A stretch of DNA of 20,458 bases from an uncultured Senegalimassilia sp. (GCA_934661765.1 CAKUJT010000043.1:1-20458); one strand, 5' to 3'; shown: positions 1 to 7,414, counted from the first letter of the stretch. The notes: generated from the letters alone by a model not told the origin. Numbers and translations are program-made.

Positions 1-327
1 CGCCCCTTTGGTGCGCCCGCTTTCACGTTCGGCGGGGCGAAATGAGGGCGCCTGCGCCGGACGGGGGAATAAGGTGGTGATCGGCGCTGCGTCGGCGTCG
101 TGGGGCTGCGGTCGGGCGAAAGGCCGCGCGCCTGCGGCAGGCGCGCGTCATGGGCGCTTCGCAAGGTGCGAACCGAAAGCTTCGCGTGCTCCAGGGTGTC
201 TTCTCGGCGTGCAAGGCCGAAGTCCTTGGGCTCCTGCGGGGTGCTCCGTCGATGCGCGCGTTCGGGGGCGCACATCGGCGGGGCCGTGCGGCCTGCTTTC
301 GCCATCGGCGGCTGAAAAGGGGTTCAC
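1..327. other. Gene-free GC-rich leader region with clustered hairpins
   Basis: No open frame here has a convincing ribosome binding site or recognisable protein. Three short inverted repeats sit close together. The first is a perfect 10-bp stem with a CGG loop at 125-147. The second, at 158-172, is TTCGCA-AGG-TGCGAA. The third, at 174-184, is CGAA-AGC-TTCG. None is followed by a T run on either strand, so they do not read as ordinary terminators. The region may be the untranslated leader or promoter region of the TRIC gene at 328. I see no clear promoter hexamers. Confidence 0.5.
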
Positions 328-1179
328 ATGGAAGCTTGGCTGCAGGGGGTCTTCGCCGACACGCCGGTGCTCACGGTGCCGTGGAGCATCGACTATTTCA
401 GCGTCATTGCCGGCGTGCTCACCGGCGCGCTGTTCGCGTGCGATCGCAAGCTTGACATCATCGGCACAGTGGTGTGCGGCTTGATCACGGGCTATGGTGG
501 CGGCGTGCTGCGCGACACGCTCATGCAGGGCACGGGCGTGTATTTCACTTCCCACCCCGATCTTATCGTCACTTGCATCCTCATCTGCGCGTTCGTGTTC
601 TACTTCCGCGGCATATTCAAGCATCTCGAGGCAACGGTGTTCCTGGCCGACGCGTTGTCGGTGGGCCTGTTCGCGCTGGCCGGTGCTTCGAAGGCGGTGG
701 CCTTCGAGCAGGGCATGGTGCTGTCGGTCATCATGGGCGGTATCACTGCTGTCGGCGGTGGCGCTATCCGCGACATTTGCGTCGGCGAAGTCCCCGGCGT
801 GTTCCAGCGCAGCAACTATTACGCCGTCGCAGGGCTTGGCGGTGCAGCGGTGTACGTGGTGCTGGCGCGCTTCGGGTGCCCCTTGGCGCTTGCGGGCATC
901 GCGTGCGTGTTCGCCGTGGTGGCGCTACGTTATTGGAGCGTGTACTTCGATTGGCGCACCACCTCCGAGGCCGACCTGACGCCGCGCATCGCCCGCGGGC
1001 TGCATCGTGCGGGCGAAGTGCTGTCGGGGGTCTTCCTGCACGGTGGCGACTCCGAGCGGCATCAGCGCCACGCCGGCGCGCGCATCGCACGCGGCGCGAA
1101 CCGTGATGGCGAAGCGCACAAGGGCGCTTCGGGCGGCAATGATTCCGCGAACAGCGATTGGCCCGCCAACATGCGCTAA
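328..1179 (+). CDS. TRIC/UPF0126-family trimeric intracellular cation channel-like membrane protein
   Basis: The 283-residue protein has the internal duplication of the UPF0126/TRIC family. Each repeat carries the glycine-rich signature: GGGVLRD at residues 57-63 and GGGAIRD at 143-149. The first 205 residues are almost entirely hydrophobic helices, consistent with about seven membrane segments. Prokaryotic members form homotrimeric potassium-permeable channels with one pore per protomer; the physiological role in bacteria is poorly known. The last 70 residues (about 210-283) are a hydrophilic, His/Arg/Ala-rich tail longer than usual for the family. They have no recognisable domain and are probably cytoplasmic. 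The start is supported by AAAAGGGG at 315-322, five bases before ATG. The gene is monocistronic as far as can be seen, because rlmB downstream has its own promoter. The family call is firm; ion selectivity is not shown by the sequence. Confidence 0.88.
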   Translation: MEAWLQGVFADTPVLTVPWSIDYFSVIAGVLTGALFACDRKLDIIGTVVCGLITGYGGGVLRDTLMQGTGVYFTSHPDLIVTCILICAFVFYFRGIFKHLEATVFLADALSVGLFALAGASKAVAFEQGMVLSVIMGGITAVGGGAIRDICVGEVPGVFQRSNYYAVAGLGGAAVYVVLARFGCPLALAGIACVFAVVALRYWSVYFDWRTTSEADLTPRIARGLHRAGEVLSGVFLHGGDSERHQRHAGARIARGANRDGEAHKGASGGNDSANSDWPANMR

Positions 1180-1237
1180 GCGGTGCATGGGGGTCTTGCG
1201 GCGATTGACGCTGCGGGAGGCTCGCGTGCGCGACGGC

Positions 1238-1246
1238 TGGTACAAT
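1238..1246 (+). promoter_or_regulatory. Extended -10 promoter upstream of rlmB
   Basis: TGG-TACAAT fits an extended -10 element (TGN plus a one-mismatch TATAAT), with an expected transcription start near 1253 and a leader of about 40 bases before the rlmB ATG. No good -35 lies 16-18 bases upstream. A TTGACG at 1205-1210 is too far away (30-base spacer). Extended -10 promoters do not need a strong -35. Confidence 0.55.
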
Positions 1247-1293
1247 AGCGCAATCGATCTACGTTATCTTGCAGAACCGAAAGGCCCCATCAC

Positions 1294-2049
1294 ATGGCTG
1301 ATTACATCGAAGGCAAGCGCCCCGTCATCGAGGCGTTCCGTACCGGCGTGCCCATGCGCCGTATCCTTATGGGCGACTACATGAAGCGCGACCCCATGAT
1401 CGAGGATATCATGCGCAAGGCCAAGCGCAACGGCGTGAAGGTCATCCAGGTGCCGCGCGACGAGCTTGATCAGAAGTCGGCCCGCGGCAGCCATCAGGGC
1501 GTCATGGCCGAGGCCGCGCCGTTCAACTACGTGGGCATCGGCCAGGTGGTCGACGCCGCGAACAGCTACGCCGAAGAGCACGACGGCCGTGCGCTCGTGG
1601 TCATCTGCGACCACCTCACCGACGCGGGCAACCTGGGCGCCATCAGCCGCTCCTGTGAGGCTGTGGGCGCATCGGGCCTGATCATCCCCAACAAGCGCAG
1701 CGCGCGCGTCGAGGCTTCCACGTACAAGAGCTCCGCGGGCGCCATCACGCACGTGCCCGTGGCGCAGGTGTCCAACATCGTGCAGAGCATCCACCGCTTG
1801 CAGGAGGAGGGCTTCTGGGTGTGCGCCGCAACCGAGCACACCGACGATCTGGTGTGGAACGCGAACCTGAAGGGCAAGATCGCCATCGTCCTGGGCAACG
1901 AGCACGACGGCGTGTCCCGCCTGGTGCTCGAGCACTGCGACATGTACGCCAAGCTGCCGCTGGAAGGCGAAGTGGCCAGCTTGAACGTGGCGCAGGCTGC
2001 AACCGCCGTCATGTACGAGTGGCTGCGCCAGAACATCCACACTGCCTAG
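1294..2049 (+). CDS. rlmB: 23S rRNA (guanosine(2251)-2'-O)-methyltransferase RlmB (SpoU/TrmH family)
   Basis: The 251-residue protein has the usual length and layout of RlmB. An N-terminal substrate-binding domain occupies about residues 1-75 (starting ADYIEGKRPVIEAF, the family's G-x-N/R-P-V-x-E-A signature). A SPOUT trefoil-knot methyltransferase domain follows. All three SpoU motifs are present: motif 1 around DHLTDAGNLGAISRS (106-120, with the catalytic-type Arg119), motif 2 around VLGNEHDGVSR (199-209) and motif 3 around LPLEGEVASLNVAQA (221-235). The family methylates the ribose of G2251 in the peptidyl-transferase P loop of 23S rRNA, using S-adenosylmethionine. GAAAGG at 1279-1284 lies nine bases before the ATG. 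The next gene is a YacP-like ribonuclease, the same neighbour that rlmB (yacO) has in Bacillus subtilis. That synteny supports RlmB over other SpoU paralogues. Confidence 0.92.
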   Translation: MADYIEGKRPVIEAFRTGVPMRRILMGDYMKRDPMIEDIMRKAKRNGVKVIQVPRDELDQKSARGSHQGVMAEAAPFNYVGIGQVVDAANSYAEEHDGRALVVICDHLTDAGNLGAISRSCEAVGASGLIIPNKRSARVEASTYKSSAGAITHVPVAQVSNIVQSIHRLQEEGFWVCAATEHTDDLVWNANLKGKIAIVLGNEHDGVSRLVLEHCDMYAKLPLEGEVASLNVAQAATAVMYEWLRQNIHTA

Positions 2050-2074
2050 CAGCAGCCGGACCGCTCGACATTGC

Positions 2075-2172
2075 GGGGCGCTCTCGCACCCCGCCTTCGA
2101 CTTCAGCTGCACGGCATGGCCCAAAGCCTATGCCCGCTTGCTTCAGCCGAATTTGGGGCACGAGAGCGCCCC
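2075..2172. repeat. Long-range inverted repeat with nested hairpin between rlmB and the NYN gene
   Basis: The 18-base arms at 2075-2092 and 2155-2172 pair through 12 perfect base pairs (GGGGCGCTCTCG with CGAGAGCGCCCC), two mismatches, then four more pairs (CCCC with GGGG). The 62-base interior holds a second hairpin at 2113-2134: GGCAT-GGC, loop CCAAA, GCC, one bulged T, then ATGCC. CTTCAGC occurs at 2101-2107 and again at 2141-2147. A T5 tract at 2181-2185 starts eight bases after the outer stem. The element could be a structured terminator for rlmB, a small RNA, or a miniature palindromic repeat. The pairing is directly visible; its function is not. Confidence 0.6.
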
Positions 2173-2226
2173 TCACTGACTTTTTGCGAACCTGTAATGT
2201 GCAATACGTGAAAGGAGGGATGCGTG

Positions 2227-2772
2227 ATGGCAAAGGCAAAGAAGAGACAACGGCTCTTAATCGTAGACGGCTTCAACGTTTTGCGTTCGGGGTCGCGTTA
2301 TCAAGAGGCGTTCGCGCATCCCGACTATACCGATGATGCGTTCAACACGGCGCGAGAGCGTTTGATCAACGACGTCATCAACTTCGCCGGCCGCGAATAC
2401 AAGGCCGTCATCGTCTTCGACGGCGGCGACAACCAATTCTCCACCGGCGAGGTGGAGACCATCGGCGGCGTGCGTATCATGTTCAGCCCCGCCGGCACCT
2501 CGGCCGACAAGGTCATCGAGAAGCTGGCTCATGACGCGCGCGTGCGCAACGTCGAAACCATGGTGGTCACCTCCGACGCCACCATCCAGGACACCGTGTT
2601 CGGCGGCGGCATCGACCGCATGTCGGCAAACGGGTTCTCACGCGAGGTGGGCATGTACTATGAGGACGTGCACCTCGACGAAACGCCGAAGGTTGCGCTC
2701 AAGCGCACGCTCGGTGACCGGATTAAACCGGACGTCCTGGAAAAGCTCAAAGCCATGCGTGACGGCGCATAG
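2227..2772 (+). CDS. YacP-like NYN-domain ribonuclease (Rae1-type)
   Basis: The 181-residue protein is a single NYN (PIN-like) nuclease domain of the YacP family. The acidic residues expected at the metal site are visible: Asp14 in LLIVDGFNVL, Asp65 in VIVFDGGDNQ, Asp94 in GTSADKVIEKL and Asp117 in VVTSDATIQD. The Bacillus member (YacP/Rae1) is a ribosome-associated endoribonuclease that cuts certain mRNAs in the ribosomal A site. The same activity here is inferred from family and from the adjacent rlmB. A GTG at 2224 is also possible, but ATG 2227 is preferred because AAAGGAGGG (2211-2219) then sits seven bases upstream. Intergenic inverted repeats flank the gene on both sides. Its last codons (Met-Arg-Asp-Gly-Ala-stop) are echoed in DNA 46 bases further on (2801-2818). 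Confidence 0.85.
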   Translation: MAKAKKRQRLLIVDGFNVLRSGSRYQEAFAHPDYTDDAFNTARERLINDVINFAGREYKAVIVFDGGDNQFSTGEVETIGGVRIMFSPAGTSADKVIEKLAHDARVRNVETMVVTSDATIQDTVFGGGIDRMSANGFSREVGMYYEDVHLDETPKVALKRTLGDRIKPDVLEKLKAMRDGA

Positions 2773-2857
2773 GGAGGTTCCGGCTTGCTGACCAGGGATA
2801 TGCGCGACGGCGCATGACGGCTTTCCTAGCATGTCGACCAGGGGAATTCGCAAAACA

Positions 2858-2915
2858 AAAGGGCCTTGCCCGAACCGCGCTCGAATCATCGAGTAAGGTT
2901 CTGGCAAGGCCCTTT
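2858..2915. terminator. Long bidirectional terminator-like hairpin between convergent genes
   Basis: A 13-bp outer stem (AAAGGGCCTTGCC at 2858-2870 with GGCAAGGCCCTTT at 2903-2915) continues, after a C-T mismatch, into GAACC/GGTTC. A 3x3 internal loop follows, then CTCGA/TCGAG around an ATCA loop. That makes 23 pairs in 58 bases. On the minus strand the stem is followed by TTTTGTTTTG, a good U tract for ending the glycosyltransferase transcript. On the plus strand only TTT-GCATT follows, so it is weaker for the NYN gene. The size and symmetry are larger than a typical terminator. Confidence 0.75.
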
Positions 2916-3044
2916 GCATTGGGCGTCTGCCGTTTCGAGCGTTCGGCCCATTTGTGGTGCCAACCTGATGGCAACCGTTGTCGTCAGAGCATCTTCGAGT
3001 CGGCGCGATCTTCTTGGTCCTCGGCGGTTTGCGTCCTCCGCACG

Positions 3045-4007
3045 CTATTCCTTCGTGCTGTCCAGGTGTTCTTTTGCTAGGTAGATGGGACGGCGCTTGT
3101 TCTCGATGTAGTCGCGGCCCAGGTATTCGCCGATCACTCCCAGCACGGCTAGCTGCAGGCCGCCGAACAGCAGGATCAGACATGCCAGCGTGGGGTAGCC
3201 CGGGGCGTTCGTCCCGTACAACAGGTACTCGGCCAGCACAGACAGCAGGTATATCACCGCCGCGACGGCGCAGATGCTGCCCAGCCACACCGCAATCTTG
3301 AGCGGCCAGGTGGTGAACCCGAAGATGCCCGTGGCGGCGTAGCGGAACAGTTTCCTGAACGACCATTTGCTGGTGCCGGCGGCGCGTTGCTCGGCCTCGT
3401 AGGGGATCTCGAGCGTGTTGAAGCCGATCCATGCGAACAGGCCCTTGCTGAAGCGCTCGCGCTCGGGCAGCGCGAGCAGCGCGTCGCGCACGGGGCGGCG
3501 GAACACGCGGAAATCACTGACGTTTGCGGGGATGGAGATGTCGTCGGCCATGCCGTTGAACGTGCGGTAGAACGCGCGCTTGAACAGCTTCAGCACGAAG
3601 CCTTCCTTGCGGTCGACCTGGCACGCGGCCACGCAGTCGACGTCGGAGTTCTCCATGAGCAGGTGGTACATGCGCAGCGCGTCGTGGGGCGTTTGCTGCA
3701 TGTCGGCGTCGATGAGGCAGATGTTGTCGCCGCGCGCCGCCTGCATGCCGGCGTACAGCGCCGATTCCTTGCCGAAATTGCGGGAGAAGTCGATGGCCTG
3801 CACGGCGTGCTTGCCGCGCGCGGATTCCACCACGCGTCGCAAAAGCTGCGCGGTGCCGTCTTGGCTGCCGTCGTTCACGAACACGATCTCGATGCCCACG
3901 CCTGCTTGCTCGAAGCACTCGGTGGCCGTTTTGTAGAACAGCGGGATGTTGTCCGCCTCGTTGTAGCAGGGGACCACCAGTGTCAGGTCGTACAGGGCGT
4001 CGCTCAT
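3045..4007 (-). CDS. GtrB/CsbB-like family 2 glycosyltransferase (undecaprenyl-phosphate sugar transferase)
   Basis: The 320-residue protein starts with a GT-A fold typical of the DPM1/GtrB/CsbB group. It shows LVVPCYNEADNI (10-21), the nucleotide-binding FVNDGSQDGT (43-52), SRNFGKESAL (75-84) and the metal-binding DADMQQ (100-105). The lipid-acceptor-side WIGF motif lies at about 193-196. Two membrane helices follow (about 236-260 and 272-294), then a short basic tail, the normal architecture. The family loads a sugar from a nucleotide donor onto undecaprenyl phosphate at the inner membrane face. The gene lies 117 bases downstream of a YfhO-family gene on the same strand. That matches the csbB-yfhO pairing of Gram-positive bacteria, where the products decorate lipoteichoic acid or a related polymer. 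The sugar here is unknown. The ribosome site is weak (GGAACG, about five bases before ATG). The transcript probably ends at the 2858-2915 hairpin. Confidence 0.88.
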   Translation of the reverse strand: MSDALYDLTLVVPCYNEADNIPLFYKTATECFEQAGVGIEIVFVNDGSQDGTAQLLRRVVESARGKHAVQAIDFSRNFGKESALYAGMQAARGDNICLIDADMQQTPHDALRMYHLLMENSDVDCVAACQVDRKEGFVLKLFKRAFYRTFNGMADDISIPANVSDFRVFRRPVRDALLALPERERFSKGLFAWIGFNTLEIPYEAEQRAAGTSKWSFRKLFRYAATGIFGFTTWPLKIAVWLGSICAVAAVIYLLSVLAEYLLYGTNAPGYPTLACLILLFGGLQLAVLGVIGEYLGRDYIENKRRPIYLAKEHLDSTKE

Positions 4008-4124
4008 GTGTTCGTTCCAATCTAGCTTTGCCGCCGCGCTCCCTGTCGGGTGCGGCGCTTCCTTGCGAAGTGGGCGTGCGATAGCGCCTTAGGGCTAATC
4101 GGTGCGCGCTCGAGCTACGCTCGA
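4008..4124. other. Short intergenic region between YfhO and glycosyltransferase genes, with hairpin
   Basis: Immediately after the YfhO stop codon, read on the minus strand, lies a perfect TCGAGC-(3)-GCTCGA hairpin (4110-4124). It has no U tract, so it is more likely an mRNA 3'-end or processing structure inside a shared transcript than a terminator. No promoter is clear. Confidence 0.4.
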
Positions 4125-7100
4125 TTATTCGCCATCATGCAACATGCTACGCCTGCGCGCCGCTATACGCCATACGGCGAACAGCGTAACGGACGCAATG
4201 CCCACAACCGCCCCCGGGATAAGCCCGGGCGTGAGATAGCGAAGCTCGACGATGTTGTCACCGGTTTGCACCGGTATCCCCATCAGCCCGTCGTAGGCCG
4301 CCTGTACTTCGACCGGCTGGCCGTTGACCGTGGCGGTCCAACCGTCCTCGTAGGGCTGGCTGATCACGAGCGTCTCATCTTGGGCAGCGTTGAACGTGGC
4401 CGCAATCCGCCCGTTCTCGTAAGCGGAAAGGGCAAAACCGGCGGAATCGATGCGCGACAGCTGATCTTCTAGGATTTGCAGGTCCACGGTGCCGGCCTGC
4501 ACTAATTCGACGGCGGGAACGTCCCAGAACGCGGATTGCACGTTCGTCACGGTGCCGTCCTCGAAGCGCAGTTCGTAAGGTTGTTCGGCCAGCGGCTTGA
4601 TGGCCACCTGCACAGATTGCCCGGCGCGCCCCCAGCCCAGGTACACCTGGTTGCACGACCCGCGCCCGCCGATGGTTTGCACGAGCGAGCCGTCGGCCCA
4701 TACCTCGCACACGACGCCGCCTTCGTAATAGAGGTCGTTCACGAACGCCGTCGGCGTGTACAGGTACACCGGGCCGTCGGCCGATGGGGTCAGCGTGAAC
4801 GTGCGCGCATCCTGATCGCCGTCGCATTCCTGCATGTCGACGGCGGAAAGCGCGCTCACGTTATTGCCAGCGGCGTCGGCGAGCATGGCGTCCTGGTTCT
4901 CAAGCGGGCGCCCCTCTTGCCAGTCAATGTGGGCGCTGCCCGTGGTTCCCCAGCCCAGCGGAAGCGCCAGCTCGTTGCGGTACGCGCGCCACGTGCCGCT
5001 CAGCACGGCGTCTTCGGGCTCGGTTGCGGCAGGGGGTTGGTCGTCCACGATATCGGTGACGCCGAGCAGCGCGTCTGCGATGACGTTGGAACTCATGTAA
5101 TAGGTGCCGAACGGCGTGACCTTGCTATAGCCCAGGTCGTGCAGCAGCTGCTGGATGCGGTATTCCTGCGTGGACGAATAGTGGTCGAACGTGCTCACGC
5201 CCAACACGAGCGCCATGTTGTCCGGCCCGTTGACCTTGCTGCCGCCCCAATACGGCGCGGCGTTGCCCACACGGGCGAAGGCGGAAGCATCGTCCGCGTT
5301 GCCGGCGGTTGCGCTGTTGGCGCCGGAAGCGTCGCTTGCGCCTGCGCCGTCGGCGCCGGAGACGCTATCTGCGCCGTTCCCCGCGGCCGCGCCGTCAAGC
5401 TGGCCGTAGAAGCCCTCCAGCTCCGTGAGCGTGTCGGTGTAGCCGCTGACCGTGTAGCGGCATCGCGAAAGCTGCGCCTGCGCGCTGAACACCTGCTCGC
5501 CGACGAACACGCAGACTAGCGCAACGCACAACGCGGCGCGTAAGATCGGTCGGGCTCCGTGTGGCGGGCAGCCGGCTCGGTTCGCGCTGGGGAAGGCGGC
5601 GTCGCGCACGGCGTCTGCGTCCGCCCGCTCGGCATCCGCCGTGCGGGCCGCCTTGCTGCCGACCCGTTGCGCGCCCTCGTCGTTCGGCCTCGCAACAGCG
5701 CCGCGCATCCCGGCCGCGCCCGCGATCAGCAGCGTGAACGCCGTCAGCAGCCCGCATTCCAGCGCCACCAGCTCGGGCGCCTGCGGTAGGCTTCCCTTCG
5801 CCACGTACAACCACGTGGCGGACCCGGCAACGCTGACAAGCGCCGCACCGCCGCCCACCAGTGCGCAACGGCGTCGCGGCTTCGCGTCAAGCCGCGAAAG
5901 CGCCAGCAGGCCCTCGGCGGCAAGCACCGTCATGACCAGCAGGATGGCGAACCCGTTGCGGTTGGTGTAGGAGCTTTCGGGCACGAACCCGCTCCAGATG
6001 GTTGCCACGGGCGTGAACACCAGGCTCGTGGCCATGACGAGCGCGAAAGCCGCGCCCGCGATGCGCTCGCGGCGCCCGACGGCCCCGTTCGCCAGGAACA
6101 CGCCGACGCTGACCAGCACCAGCGCCGAAATCGTCAGGGCGGGCAGGTTCGCCTGCGTGGTGATGCCGGGCAGGGTGCCGATGCAGAACAGGTCGGCCAC
6201 CGCAAGCGGGTTGCGGGCCAGGCCCGTGTTGCACGCAAGCGAGGCCAGCCCCGCGTGCGTGCCCTTCCCGCCTAGAAGCGCCAGCGCGGTGGGGATGAGC
6301 ACCACCATGCCCGCGCCCACGGCAAGCGCCATGGTGGCGGCGAAGCGCCAGCAGCAGCGCAGGCGCCGTCCGCGCAGGCTGCGGTCGCGCGCCAGCTCGT
6401 AGAAGAACCACAGCGCGCACAGCAGGCACACCATATATCCCGTGTACCAGTTGAACACGATGGCGCACGCGCACGCGGCGAACAGCCCGCCGCACGCGCG
6501 GCGCTGCACCAGGCGATATACGCCCAGCGCCGCCAGCGGGGCCATGATCACGCCGTCGAGCCACATGATGTTGCTCGCATATCCCAGCACGTACGAGGTG
6601 AGCGCGTAGGCACATGCGAGCAGCACCAGCAGCGCCTGTCGGCTAGCCGGGGCGCTTGCCGCGGCGGCGCGTGCCTCGCGCCAGGTTTCGGCATCCGCAG
6701 CCAGAAGCCTTCCGCGCAAAAGCACCAGGCAGCCCACGGCGCACGCGGGGATCTTCACCAGGTACAGGACGCTGAACAACTGCGGCACGGTTTCAGGCGT
6801 GAAGAAGAACGCGATCAGGTTGAACGGGCTGGACAGGTAGTAGGTGAACAGGCTGAACATGCCGCCGCCCAGCCCGGCGGCGGTGCTGTACAGCAGGTTG
6901 CCCTGGCCGTGCAGCACCTGGATGAGCCAGCCGAAGTACTCGGCGTACTGCACGGGCATGTCGTAGAGCATCACCGACACGTCGCCGAACGGGTAGATCC
7001 CCCGCATGGCGAAGGCGGCCAGCAGCACGCAGATGGGGATCGCGAAGGCCGCCAGGTACGGGGCGGCGGCACGGGCGAAGCGGCTTGCGCGGGCGCGGGC

Positions 7101-7151
7101 CGCCGGGCGTTGATGCGGTTGCGCGGTTGCGTCGTTGCCGGATATATACAT
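4125..7151 (-). CDS. YfhO-family polytopic membrane protein (GT-C-like envelope glycosylation)
   Basis: The 1008-residue protein has the YfhO family layout. A first membrane helix leads into the conserved RGIYPFGDVSVMLYDMPVQY loop and the GLGGGMFSLFTYYLSSPFNL motif. About a dozen further membrane helices fill the first half. A large C-terminal extracytoplasmic region follows, ending in a beta-rich segment (SQPYEDGWTATVNGQPVEV) and a last membrane helix with a basic tail. In Bacillus and Listeria, YfhO homologues transfer sugars from the undecaprenyl carrier made by CsbB/GtrB-type enzymes to envelope polymers. The adjacent glycosyltransferase supports that role. ATG 7151 is preferred over the upstream ATG 7175, because AGAGAGGA (7169-7162) lies ten bases before it and nothing similar precedes 7175. 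Residues about 585-627 are a low-complexity Gly/Ala/Ser/Asp insert. A second charged, Ala/Arg/Asp-rich loop lies nearer the middle. The acceptor polymer and sugar are unknown. Confidence 0.85.
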   Translation of the reverse strand: MYISGNDATAQPHQRPAARARASRFARAAAPYLAAFAIPICVLLAAFAMRGIYPFGDVSVMLYDMPVQYAEYFGWLIQVLHGQGNLLYSTAAGLGGGMFSLFTYYLSSPFNLIAFFFTPETVPQLFSVLYLVKIPACAVGCLVLLRGRLLAADAETWREARAAAASAPASRQALLVLLACAYALTSYVLGYASNIMWLDGVIMAPLAALGVYRLVQRRACGGLFAACACAIVFNWYTGYMVCLLCALWFFYELARDRSLRGRRLRCCWRFAATMALAVGAGMVVLIPTALALLGGKGTHAGLASLACNTGLARNPLAVADLFCIGTLPGITTQANLPALTISALVLVSVGVFLANGAVGRRERIAGAAFALVMATSLVFTPVATIWSGFVPESSYTNRNGFAILLVMTVLAAEGLLALSRLDAKPRRRCALVGGGAALVSVAGSATWLYVAKGSLPQAPELVALECGLLTAFTLLIAGAAGMRGAVARPNDEGAQRVGSKAARTADAERADADAVRDAAFPSANRAGCPPHGARPILRAALCVALVCVFVGEQVFSAQAQLSRCRYTVSGYTDTLTELEGFYGQLDGAAAGNGADSVSGADGAGASDASGANSATAGNADDASAFARVGNAAPYWGGSKVNGPDNMALVLGVSTFDHYSSTQEYRIQQLLHDLGYSKVTPFGTYYMSSNVIADALLGVTDIVDDQPPAATEPEDAVLSGTWRAYRNELALPLGWGTTGSAHIDWQEGRPLENQDAMLADAAGNNVSALSAVDMQECDGDQDARTFTLTPSADGPVYLYTPTAFVNDLYYEGGVVCEVWADGSLVQTIGGRGSCNQVYLGWGRAGQSVQVAIKPLAEQPYELRFEDGTVTNVQSAFWDVPAVELVQAGTVDLQILEDQLSRIDSAGFALSAYENGRIAATFNAAQDETLVISQPYEDGWTATVNGQPVEVQAAYDGLMGIPVQTGDNIVELRYLTPGLIPGAVVGIASVTLFAVWRIAARRRSMLHDGE

Positions 7152-7288
7152 AGTAGGGAGGTCCTCTCTTGTCATGCCCGGAAATCGGGTATGGAACCCA
7201 TGGTACCCCCAGTCGGCAGCCTATGGGGCCCCGGTGGCGGTTGTTTACGATAACGCCGGAATCTTCTCCGCCGCCACGCCGCCCGCCG

Positions 7289-7297
7289 TGCTAGAAT
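7289..7297 (+). promoter_or_regulatory. Candidate upstream rpoBC promoter (extended -10)
   Basis: TGC-TAGAAT fits an extended -10 with one mismatch in the hexamer. No -35 is apparent. Transcription would start near 7304 and leave a leader of about 165 bases before rpoB. Confidence 0.45.
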
Positions 7298-7384
7298 ACC
7301 TTCCGCACGAGAAAAGTCATATCAGCGTTTCCCCAGGTGAAGCGGCGAAAACCAACAAATTTCCACAGCTCGTGAAAAAATTCC

Positions 7385-7414
7385 TTGACGGGCTTGACAT
7401 TTCGCCGTATTCTA
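7385..7414 (+). promoter_or_regulatory. Candidate proximal rpoBC promoter with tandem TTGAC
   Basis: TTGACG (7385-7390), an 18-base spacer and TATTCT (7409-7414) form a plausible housekeeping promoter, with a start near 7421. A second, consensus TTGACA begins nine bases later (7394-7399) but has no -10 at normal spacing. The tandem TTGAC repeat may therefore be two -35 options or a binding site. Confidence 0.5.

Noticed and set aside
8..484. 158-codon plus-strand frame at the window start
   Set aside because: No ribosome site, Arg/Ala/Gly/Cys-rich translation, and it overlaps the well-supported TRIC-like gene in another frame.
1205..1246. TTGACG as -35 partner of TACAAT before rlmB
   Set aside because: The spacer is 30 bases, outside the workable range. 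The -10 is better explained as an extended -10.
3387..4025. 212-codon plus-strand frame opposite the glycosyltransferase
   Set aside because: The translation is Val/Ala/His-rich with no domain, and the minus-strand protein is unambiguous.
7152..7175. Upstream ATG for the YfhO-like gene
   Set aside because: It lacks a ribosome site; the next in-frame ATG at 7151 has AGAGAGGA ten bases upstream.
7350..7360. DnaA-box-like ATTTCCACA in the rpoB leader
   Set aside because: A single copy with two mismatches to TTATCCACA and no clustering. It is not evidence of an origin.
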